Made by a program: the position numbers and the translations under genes. From Lysobacteraceae bacterium (lineage in GTDB: Bacteria > Bdellovibrionota > UBA1018 > JAGTJX01): DNA of 64,000 bases. The notes beneath the pieces were generated by a model. It made no database searches. It saw nothing but the letters and a program-made list of their open reading frames with translations, and had not been told where the DNA came from. Location: the NCBI GenBank assembly GCA_023657465.1, contig JAGTJX010000003.1, forward strand, positions 375,889-439,888. Direction: 5' to 3'. This document shows, one piece after another, positions 35,238-42,078 of the stretch; position 1 is the first letter of the stretch; every line of letters starts with the position of its first letter.

Positions 35238-35654
35238 ATGAACAAAAAAGAAATCAACTGGTATCAGATACTTCGTTTCTCTTGTTTGTTAGTTCTAGTC
35301 ACCGGCCTCCTTCCATCGCTTGCAGTCTTTCAAATCACACAAGAACCATGGAGATTTTTTTTCGATTTACTGATTTGGCCAATCGATCAGAATCCTGCGA
35401 CGTTTACTCAGTCCGATCGTCAACTCAGTGCAGTCTTAGGAGGGGTCCTAAGTGGCTGGGCATGGCTTCTCTATCAATTAGCCCGACCTGAAGTATTTAA
35501 TCAAAGAATCAAGAAGTTTATGATCCAATCTGTTTGGCTTTGGTTTCTACTGGATAGTGTCGGCTCAGTTTTTTCTGGGATTCCGCTCAATGCAGTTAGT
35601 AATATAGGTTTCCTGCTCATGTTACTGATCCCGATCTATCAATTGAAAAGATAG
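35238..35654 (+). CDS. Small four-helix membrane protein
   Basis: 138 residues with four hydrophobic segments (about 13-32, 62-82, 92-112 and 116-135). No family is recognised with confidence. The loop after helix one contains W-P-x-D and the sequence QLSAVLGGVLSGWAWLLY. It starts 24 bases after the divergent YdeI gene. Confidence 0.7.
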   Translation: MNKKEINWYQILRFSCLLVLVTGLLPSLAVFQITQEPWRFFFDLLIWPIDQNPATFTQSDRQLSAVLGGVLSGWAWLLYQLARPEVFNQRIKKFMIQSVWLWFLLDSVGSVFSGIPLNAVSNIGFLLMLLIPIYQLKR

Positions 35655-35725
35655 ATCTTGCACCTAGTCTAGTTGTTTTAATATAATAATAGAGTTAATG
35701 ATTAACGAGAAATTCGAGTTTTAAA

Positions 35726-36313
35726 ATGAATAGATTTAACAGAATGATGTCTTTTTTAATTATTCTCCCAGTGATTGGGATAGCTCAACCGATCAATTAT
35801 GGGTCTGTGCTCACTCCAATTAAAGAAACTTCAACACGAAGAAGAATCACTACAACCATAGCTACTGCAGCTTCTACCGCAGCTTCTACTGCAGCTTCTA
35901 CCGCAGCTTCTACTGCAGCTTCTACCGCAGCTTCTACTGCAGCTTCTACTGCAGCTTCTACTGCAGCTTCTACTGCAGCTTCTACTGCAGCTTCTACTGC
36001 AGCTTCTACTGCAGCTTCTACTGCAGCTTCTACTGCAGCTTCTACTGCAGCTTCTACTGCAGCTTCTACCGCAGCTTCTACTGCAGCTTCTACTACAACT
36101 ACGATTGCAGCTACGACTACAACTGCAGCCACGACTACAACAGCGTCTACAACTTCATCTACTCCTACAACATCAGTAGAACCGGAACCCACTGGCTGCA
36201 CTTATTCTACTCTGGGCGCTTGTATAAGCGAGATGGGTGGTTTAATGTGCTTAAAAACATGCGTAAAAATATCCGGATGTTGGGTGCCCGTTGAAGGCCC
36301 ACCTTGTATTTAA
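35726..36313 (+). CDS. Exported Ala/Ser/Thr repeat protein with Cys-rich C-terminus
   Basis: 195 residues in three parts. A signal peptide (FNRMMSFLIILPVIGIAQ) is followed by a low-complexity rod of 19 perfect AAST tetrapeptides and a Thr-rich continuation (TTTTIAATTTTAATTTT). A compact C-terminal domain of about 40 residues contains six cysteines (GCTYSTLGACISEMGG, LMCLKTC, GCW, PPC). The rod resembles mucin-like stalks, and the end could be a disulfide-bonded binding head. A surface or secreted location is inferred. The repeat unit is 12 bp, so copy-number changes keep the frame. Confidence 0.8.
   Translation: MNRFNRMMSFLIILPVIGIAQPINYGSVLTPIKETSTRRRITTTIATAASTAASTAASTAASTAASTAASTAASTAASTAASTAASTAASTAASTAASTAASTAASTAASTAASTAASTAASTTTTIAATTTTAATTTTASTTSSTPTTSVEPEPTGCTYSTLGACISEMGGLMCLKTCVKISGCWVPVEGPPCI
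35867..36094 (+). repeat. 12-bp tandem repeat, 19 units
   Basis: GCAGCTTCTACY is repeated 19 times without interruption; the last base is T or C and is the only variable position. It encodes A-A-S-T. Near-identity of the units points to recent expansion or homogenisation by slippage or recombination. Confidence 0.95.
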
Positions 36314-36366
36314 TCAATTATTTAACTAAGCCAGCCCAATTACGAACGGTGAGTAAACATTCCTAA

Positions 36367-37369
36367 CTAAAAGCTCGTATCTAAATCGTTCACAGGAAAT
36401 TCCTGCACAAATATTGATGTAACAAAACCAGGGAGATCGTACAAATTCAATGCATCAATAACCACATTAAAAACTGGGCGCCCCAGGTCACTTCGGCTTT
36501 GTTTTAAGTATACAAAATTCTCTCTCACTAGGCTCGAGCGCTTGAGACTAGAGTTGTTTGGATAAAACATGGCTTCTAATCTTACTGCGATCTCAAGCCT
36601 CAAGTCATCGTTCTGTTTATATTTTACCTAAAAGAAACTACCATCATCCATGTCATTGTAATTTGCCAAAACCCATGCAGCATAAACTGATTGATGAGGC
36701 ATTGCCAAACGATCACCGATCAAATGAGCAAGAAATGCTGTCTCCCAAAACTTAGAAGGATCTGAATACGCAAATGGTAATTTCACGTTGCGAGGAATGG
36801 CATAATAACTGGGACCAGTGGACAAAGATTCCAACACAAAAAAGCAGCTAAAAATAATTCTCATCGCATGAGTGATGACAGCAGTATCTTTTGAAATGAG
36901 TCCATTTTCTTTTGCTTTCTAAGCTTCAATGCCGACTGCTTCATAATTTTTTTTGCAGCAATTCCAAAACACCATCAGAACTCGCAGGTGTTTCTTGATT
37001 CAGTAACGCACGTATGTCGCTCGATCCAAAGAATTCCTCTGTATAAGAGTTTGCTAATTTCATTTCGTAATCGAATGCTCCGTGACGAATTTAGTAGCGT
37101 GAAGCCTGCATCATGTATCGAACAATAGAATCTGAGATAAAGACATAACCATCTGGATATTAAGACAGTTTATACGTGACATCCAGTGCAGTTCCATTAT
37201 TAAGATCGACACTCTTACCTTTAAATGAGTTCGAATTTATTCTCTGCGCGTTCGCATTACCCGAAGATCTGCACGCCAAAGCTGCTTTCAGAGTGGGATT
37301 AGCCTGTGCTTCATTAAAAAAGAAAATAGAAAAACCAGTCCAATAAAAGTCCTTTTAATTTTTGTTCAT
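36367..37369 (-). pseudogene. Heavily decayed exported-protein gene
   Basis: An ATG at 37369 opens a frame with a stop at codon 5, then a signal-peptide-like segment (GFSIFFFNEAQA) and continuing protein-like sequence (DLNNGTALDVTYKLS, SDSIVRYMMQASRY, FGSSDIRALLNQETPASSDG) with further stops. A frameshift near 36925 moves to a second frame carrying a stop, MRIIFSCFFVLESLSTGPSY, IPRNVKLPFAYSDPSKFWETAFL, another stop at about 36630 and a last 80-residue block. In all at least five stops and one frameshift lie in about 1 kb. The ancestral protein was exported, about 330 residues; no family is recognised. Confidence 0.65.
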
Positions 37370-37426
37370 TATAAAATGTTGCATGGAAATTATTTAATAT
37401 TCAAGAAATAAATATTGCAAACTGAG

Positions 37427-37810
37427 TCACATTTCTGAGCAAATTTCAACAAGCAATCCATTACAATCTCTGACGTAACTGACTACTTGCCCCCATGGCT
37501 TTTGAGTTGGTCTTGATGTTGGAATAGCTCCAGCTTTTATAGCTTTTTCAAATGCTGCTTCCACATTGCTCGTGACAATGCCCAATTCAATTCCAGGTGC
37601 CTCGGATTGTGAAGTTATTTTATTATAACTAAAACCGTGAGAACCAGCTGTTTGATGACTAACAAAGCCAAGCTTAGTTGGCCCAGTGATCATTTCTCCG
37701 TAATCTTTGCTATCGTGAAGAAACCCCTTCTCAAAGCCAAATGCCATTGAATAAAAATTCATTGTCGCTTCTACATCATCAACATAAATCAAAGTATATC
37801 CAAGTTTCAT
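37427..37810 (-). CDS. VOC-family (glyoxalase-like) protein
   Basis: 127 residues with one complete vicinal-oxygen-chelate module: LIYVDDVEATMNFY at the start, FEKGFLHDSKDYGEM, then ELGIVTSNVEAAFEKAIKAGA and WGQVVSYVRDCNGLLVEI at the end. The final Glu in LVEI is a usual metal ligand. Such proteins include glyoxalases, ring-cleaving dioxygenases and bleomycin-resistance proteins; the specific reaction is not determinable. Confidence 0.88.
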   Translation of the reverse strand: MKLGYTLIYVDDVEATMNFYSMAFGFEKGFLHDSKDYGEMITGPTKLGFVSHQTAGSHGFSYNKITSQSEAPGIELGIVTSNVEAAFEKAIKAGAIPTSRPTQKPWGQVVSYVRDCNGLLVEICSEM

Positions 37811-37851
37811 ATTTCTCCTAAAACGTATGATTCATCTGTTAATATCATATC

Positions 37852-38516
37852 ATGATGCTACCCGAATCACATCGTTCAGAAAATATTGGCTGGCTTCGAG
37901 CTGCAGTCCTCGGTGCAAACGATGGAATTGTTTCTACTGCGAGTCTCATTGTAGGTGTTGCCGCTGCTAATTCATCTCATCAGAATATTTTTGCTCACTG
38001 GAATTGCAGGGCTCGTGGCCAGATCCATGTCGATGGCTGCAGGAGAATTTGTTTCAGTCAACTCTCAGGCCGACACAGAAAACGTAGATCTAATCCGCGA
38101 GAAAGACGAGCTAGAATCTAATATTGAATTTGAACGTAACGAACTTGCGCAAATATAAATTGGCCGAGGACTGGAACCAAGTCTCGCTTCCAAAGTTGCT
38201 GAGCAGCTGATGGCGCACGCCGCTCTTGGCAGCCATTCTCGAAATGAACTTGGAATTACTAAAGCATTGAGTGCTCGCCCCATACAAACTGCACTCGCTT
38301 AAGCTAGTGCATTTTCTGTTGGCGCAGCAATGCCTTTGTTGATGATCCTCATCTCTTCACCCAAAAACCTCATAACGATTGTTTCCATGACCTCTCTCGT
38401 CTTTTTTAGTTGTGCTCGGCATATTGGCTGCTCGTGTAGGAGGTGTAAATATCTAGAAGGGAGCAAGGTTAGTTGGGTTCTGGGGAGCCCTCGCAATGGC
38501 CAACAACGGTAATTGA
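37852..38516 (+). pseudogene. VIT1/CCC1-family Fe/Mn transporter gene, inactivated
   Basis: The opening codons give [22 protein letters not shown], the diagnostic first helix of VIT1/CCC1 transporters. A frameshift near 37985 leads into [30 protein letters not shown], a TAA at 38156-38158 (where relatives have Tyr before the GRGLEP segment), then QLMAHAALGSHSRNELGI and SARPIQ. A second in-frame TAA at about 38300 and another frameshift near 38405 precede the last helix (GFWGALAMA). At least four lesions: a dead gene. Functional relatives load iron or manganese. Confidence 0.86.
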
Positions 38517-38712
38517 TCGACAAAAATAGAAACCAAAAAAATGCCTCCTGAATTAAAAAAAACGGCTCTATGCCTAAGAATCAAAAGCAAGTTGGGGTCA
38601 GTAACATAAACACCATAGATTTGATTCAATTTCTCTGAACCTCAGACGCAAAATGTATGGAGTAAATGAATGATGGCCGTAACAAGCAAAGAAAGCCGTA
38701 TAAATTGGTACT

Positions 38713-38973
38713 TCATGTATTAGACCTTAGTGAAAGTAGCTTTCTCGTGATCAATCTATTTCCAGCAACTGGAGGACTAACAGGACGTTTAGGCCTCGGT
38801 ACGAGTTCTCCATCACAATTTGGACAGTCACCATTTAACTCACCAGTGCACTCAGGACAAAATGTACATTCAAAAGAGCAGATAGACGCAGATGACTGGT
38901 TCGAAAGTATACTCCGACATTTTTCGCATTTTGCTATTATTTTAACATAAATGCGCCATATTCTCTTTTGCAA
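38713..38973 (-). CDS. DUF1272-family zinc-ribbon-like protein
   Basis: 86 residues. The family core is clear: CEKC, ICSFECTFCPEC and GDCPNCDGELVPRPKRP, with eight cysteines likely to bind two zinc ions. The first 14 residues do not look like the usual start, and an ATG in another frame just inside (about 38946) suggests a possible one-base change at the beginning. It overlaps the 5' end of the divergent TetR remnant. Function unknown. Confidence 0.72.
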   Translation of the reverse strand: MQKRIWRIYVKIIAKCEKCRSILSNQSSASICSFECTFCPECTGELNGDCPNCDGELVPRPKRPVSPPVAGNRLITRKLLSLRSNT

Positions 38974-39483
38974 AAAAAGTTTTCATTCCGTTTCTATTGA
39001 CGAGATCGCTCAAAAGGCAAATGTAACCAAAGGCGCATTCTACCATCATTTCGCATCAAAAAATGTCATCTTTGAAAGTTGCTTTGTTCTACAAGTACAA
39101 CGTATTGAAAACTTACTGATGAAAGTAAAAGTGTCATCTGATCCCTTTGTTGAGGCGGTCAACAAGGCTAAATCGTTTTTAACTTTTGTCAGAGATGAGC
39201 GAAGAAGCTTGATTCCGCTGGATGAGGTGATCACTGTACTTGGATGGAGACGATGGAAGGAAATTGATATCTCTTTACGAAGAAATTCTTCAGGGATTCG
39301 CTTTTGAAACTTCAAGAGCTGCATCTTATTCAAAATTGCTCTGTAGATATCATCGCCGACACTATACTTGGCATGCTCGCCAATCTTACGATGATAGTGG
39401 CTTCAAATCCAAAAGACGCGAACGCCTTAAATGATGCAATCAATATATTTCAAAACTTCTTAAGCTCATTGCGAAGTCGATAG
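38951..39483 (+). pseudogene. TetR-family regulator remnant
   Basis: The helix-turn-helix is preserved (FHSVSIDEIAQKANVTKGAFYHHF) but the usual 15-20 preceding residues are lost. After LGWRRWKEIDISL the frame is lost, recovers for a few residues (YEEILQG) in a second frame near 39270, and returns in a third frame near 39300 with a normal TetR C-terminus (SVDIIADTILGMLANLTMIV, then ALNDAINIFQNFL) to TAG at 39481-39483. So there are two frameshifts and a truncated start. Confidence 0.78.
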
Positions 39484-39485
39484 AT

Positions 39486-39839
39486 TTAGAACTGATTACG
39501 CAACCACCTTTCAGCCTCAAATTCAAGCTGGCCGGTGACAAATGCTCCGATCGCTAGTTTTTCTTTTTTTCGCACAGCCATCTTTATCGGTAGTAAGTAT
39601 GAATCCGCTTTAGTGTCATACCACACGGAGGTCTTCCAACTTGAAGCGCCTATAGTTGCGGTAGTTTTAAGCCTTCCCCAGCCCTCTTCAGACGAGCTGT
39701 ATAATTTGCGAATACGCTTCGCCGTGGACTTCGGGATGGTGACAAAGAACCATCCCGCTGGCCCCCCATACTTCCAGAGTCTTGCCCTGAAAGAGAACTT
39801 GGTTTCTAATTTATTTCTAAACACCGCCCACCTTTTCAT
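39486..39839 (-). CDS. DUF1905-family protein
   Basis: 117 residues. The DUF1905 barrel pattern is clear: FSFRARLWKYGGPAGWFFVTIP, then IGASSWKTSVWYDTKADSYLLPIK and KLAIGAFV. The function of this small family, often paired with YdeI-type domains, is unknown. A YdeI gene is present separately at 34.6 kb. The start overlaps the end of the upstream ABM-like gene by 4 bases, so it is in that operon. Confidence 0.86.
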   Translation of the reverse strand: MKRWAVFRNKLETKFSFRARLWKYGGPAGWFFVTIPKSTAKRIRKLYSSSEEGWGRLKTTATIGASSWKTSVWYDTKADSYLLPIKMAVRKKEKLAIGAFVTGQLEFEAERWLRNQF

Positions 39840-40141
39840 AGTGTGAAAAAAATGGTCTTTTCGTCAATTTTAGAAAAAACTGCCCCCGCTATTGGATCAT
39901 TCATCACTTCCCCAGAAGCTTTTTTTGCAAGCTTAACATCTGACCAAACAACGAAATCTATCCAACGCTCATTCTCAGGACTATAAAAGTAGTCTCTTGA
40001 CTTGAAGCCCTCAAACTTTTGGATAATCCGATTTAAGTCTGCCATAAGCTTCTTTTGTTCATCAACTTTCACATCATCTTTAAATTTTAGTGAAACGATC
40101 TCATAAGCATCTGCCGAGAGAGCTAGATTTGAAAAAAGCAT
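39836..40141 (-). CDS. Exported ABM-like dimeric alpha-beta barrel protein (copy 2)
   Basis: 101 residues, homologous to its neighbour at 40171: YEIVSLKFKDDV, LNRIIQKFEGFKSRDYFYSPENERWIDFVVW. This is the layout of antibiotic-biosynthesis-monooxygenase/dabb domains (ferredoxin-like half-barrels that dimerise). The hydrophobic start (LFSNLALSADA) is short for a signal peptide but follows a GGGGA ribosome site, so the start is well placed. Between the WYL-regulated copy 1 and DUF1905 in one operon. The reaction is unknown. Confidence 0.75.
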   Translation of the reverse strand: MLFSNLALSADAYEIVSLKFKDDVKVDEQKKLMADLNRIIQKFEGFKSRDYFYSPENERWIDFVVWSDVKLAKKASGEVMNDPIAGAVFSKIDEKTIFFTL

Positions 40142-40170
40142 AAGGTCCCCTTTATGTTGTGTAACTAGTT

Positions 40171-40518
40171 CTATCTCTTTTCATAGTGGCTTAAATTGAC
40201 CGATTTTTCATCGACCAATGGGCGAAATGCCAAATATGATCGATGAGTCTCGGCAGCCTTTAGTGCTGCACGAGCCGATTCTATATTTTTCCAAGTAACG
40301 ACATCTACCCAATGCCCTGATTCCTTACTAAAATAGGTTGACCTCTTCTTGAAGCCTTTAACCGACTTCAGAAACTTATCGAGACCCTTTGTCGCTTCTT
40401 GTGCCTGAGTTATTGATATCTCTGGCCTAAATTTCCAAGTCACGATTTCAAACAGATCCCCTGCGCATACTGAATAGTTGAACCCCAAAGCCGCAACTGC
40501 GATCAATATTTTTTTCAT
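40171..40518 (-). CDS. Exported ABM-like dimeric alpha-beta barrel protein (copy 1)
   Basis: 115 residues from the ATG at 40518, which has a strong AAAAGGAG upstream and opens a signal peptide (KKILIAVAALGFNYSVCA-GDL). The mature part is a single ABM/dabb-like domain (FEIVTWKFRPEI, VKGFKKRSTYFSKESGHWVDVVTW). An upstream extension of the frame overlaps the regulator and is not needed. It is the first gene of an operon with copy 2 and DUF1905, opposite a WYL regulator. Export of such a domain is unusual. Confidence 0.8.
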   Translation of the reverse strand: MKKILIAVAALGFNYSVCAGDLFEIVTWKFRPEISITQAQEATKGLDKFLKSVKGFKKRSTYFSKESGHWVDVVTWKNIESARAALKAAETHRSYLAFRPLVDEKSVNLSHYEKR

Positions 40519-40551
40519 GTTTTTCTCCTTTTCATAACATCTTACCCAAAT

Positions 40552-40572
40552 ATATGTCAACTTATGACATAT
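40552..40572. promoter_or_regulatory. Palindromic operator between ABM operon and WYL regulator
   Basis: ATATGTCA - ACTTA - TGACATAT: perfect 8-base arms around a 5-base spacer, in the 73-base gap between the two divergent start codons. It is the best candidate for the binding site of the adjacent WYL/HTH regulator. Confidence 0.65.
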
Positions 40573-40591
40573 TAAATTATATTCTCTGAGT

Positions 40592-41326
40592 ATGGGAAAA
40601 TCTGATCTAAAGACTAAAAATGATCGAACCATTAGACTCTTAGGCTTGTTACGAACAGAAGAGCATTGGACAACTCATCACCTAGCTAGTGAGCTAAACA
40701 TTTCTCACAGAACAATGATGAGAGACCTTGAAGAACTAAGAGATGCAGGCTACCCTGTTGAAGCAGATCGGGGTCGTGGTGGAGGTGTTCGTCTCAATGG
40801 ACGCTGGGGCATTGAAAGACTTAATCTAAACAATCAAGAAGCCATTTCTTTAATATTGAGCTTGAGTATTACAGAAGCACTCACTTCTAAATGCAACGAC
40901 TTCGGGACTAAACCTTTAAAACAAAAAATCTCCAGCGCATTTAAGGAGTCTCAAAGAAAAACAATTAATGATCTAAGAAAAAGAGTGCTCATCGGTCAAC
41001 TTGCTTCAAATGAAGTTCTTAAAAGCTATAAATGTGCCCCTAAGTTTATTTGGGATATGGCAATGAATGGCTTCTTCGAATCAAAGCGAGTCAAAATTGA
41101 CTACTTGGATGAGAAGAATAACCTGAGTCAAAGAGACGTAGACCCAAACTATTTACTGCTAAACTGGCCAGTTTGGTATTTACTTGGATGGGACTACCTT
41201 AGAAACAATGTGCGAGTCTTTAGACTCGACAGAATTCAGAAAATTCAGGTTGAGGATAAAACAATTGTTCGTCGCTCAAACACTCTGTTCCTTAATGCTT
41301 ATGAGCAGTACTTTAAAACAATTTGA
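40592..41326 (+). CDS. YafY-type HTH/WYL-domain transcriptional regulator
   Basis: 244 residues. The N-terminal winged helix-turn-helix (TIRLLGLLRTEEHWTTHHLA, then ISHRTMMRDLEELRDAGYPVEADRGRGGGVRL) is of the HTH_11/DeoR type. The C-terminal WYL domain is seen in VKIDYLDEKNNL, the core PVWYLLGWDYLRNNVRVFRLDRI (WYL at this place) and the final strand. WYL regulators sense small ligands or nucleic acids. Divergent from the exported ABM-like operon, which it probably controls. Confidence 0.9.
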   Translation: MGKSDLKTKNDRTIRLLGLLRTEEHWTTHHLASELNISHRTMMRDLEELRDAGYPVEADRGRGGGVRLNGRWGIERLNLNNQEAISLILSLSITEALTSKCNDFGTKPLKQKISSAFKESQRKTINDLRKRVLIGQLASNEVLKSYKCAPKFIWDMAMNGFFESKRVKIDYLDEKNNLSQRDVDPNYLLLNWPVWYLLGWDYLRNNVRVFRLDRIQKIQVEDKTIVRRSNTLFLNAYEQYFKTI

Positions 41327-41493
41327 TTAAAAAGGTTCAATTCTCACCGCCAAACTGGTGAAGTAACAACAGACGAACCACCCAAACTGGATGGTTCACT
41401 CAACAAAGTGGTGGAATCGCCCTGTTTGGCCTGGTTTCAACTACTTACAAAGAAATTTGGCTAAATTAACCAAGCTCCTTTTGTGTTCTATTT

Positions 41494-41921
41494 CTAGCGA
41501 GATCCGAAGAGATTTACGACTCTTCCCATGACTGCTTTGTCAGAAGGAAGGAATCGTAGGCCTTCGGTTGCGCCTTGTTTTTCAATACCAGCATTGCGAA
41601 TGTAGATCTGCATCGTCTTAATGTCGCTCCATCTGCCGATCTTCATTACTCTCTTAGGTGCGACACCATCAGCAATGAGCTGAGTGGCAAAGCATGCTCT
41701 TAGAGTATGAAACCGATAGACTTAAGACCATTTCCGATACAGAACTTTCGAAGCTCAGTGGCCTGCTGGCCCTTTGTCCAAATCCAGAATCTTGGGAATT
41801 CATATTCTACGTTCCCAGTCTTCTTTTTGAGATCGACTAGTAACCAGTACAGCTCCCCAGAAATTGGAACTATTCTGCAGCATCCACTTTTTGTGTCCAC
41901 TAAATCGGGGTAACTCCAGTA
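41494..41921 (-). pseudogene. Tyrosine recombinase/integrase C-terminal remnant
   Basis: The reading starts after a stop at 41922-41924 with a fragment typical of the region after the catalytic Arg (VDTKSGCCRIVPISGELYWLL). It breaks at a frameshift near 41710 and continues with the H-x-x-R box (FHTLRACFATQLIADGV), RWSDIKTMQIYI and a basic tail to TAG at 41494. The N-terminal half is absent and the active Tyr is probably the Y in QIYI. It is a remnant of an integrated element at the edge of the decayed region. The 167 bases between it and the WYL gene hold no gene that I can see, only two CCAAACTGG motifs. Confidence 0.78.
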
Positions 41922-41958
41922 CTAATGCTAACTATGGATTTCGTTGCGTTTATAGGCC

Positions 41959-41999
41959 TTAAAAAAAAGCCCCGAGGATTGGGGTCCCCAGGGCTTTTA
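41959..41999 (-). terminator. Intrinsic terminator of nrdJ
   Basis: On the minus strand AAAAGCCC (41998-41991) pairs with GGGCTTTT (41972-41965) around an inner GGGG/CCCC-containing loop, followed by a run of eight T (41968-41961). It lies 80 bases beyond the nrdJ stop and is a classical rho-independent terminator. Confidence 0.88.
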
Positions 42000-42078
42000 G
42001 TTTGTGTGGTTATGGAGTGCCTTGCGAGGAACAGCAAAGCTGTTTCGCGCAAAGCGCCGAGTCCATGGTTAAATCTTC

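Noticed and set aside
35867-36094. Regular array that might be taken for a CRISPR
   Set aside because: The 12-bp units are contiguous, have no spacers and encode AAST in a signal-peptide protein.
35797-36201. Antisense ORF of alternating Val/Ala/Glu through the repeat
   Set aside because: It is the mirror of the 12-bp repeat, lacks a ribosome site and has no end domains; a shadow of the sense gene.
38517-38712. Possible small gene between the VIT1 remnant and DUF1272
   Set aside because: No frame longer than about 30 codons with a ribosome site or recognisable motif; considered empty.
41327-41493. Attachment site or further integrase sequence
   Set aside because: Two CCAAACTGG motifs are seen but no exact partner repeat elsewhere in the window, so no att pair can be supported.
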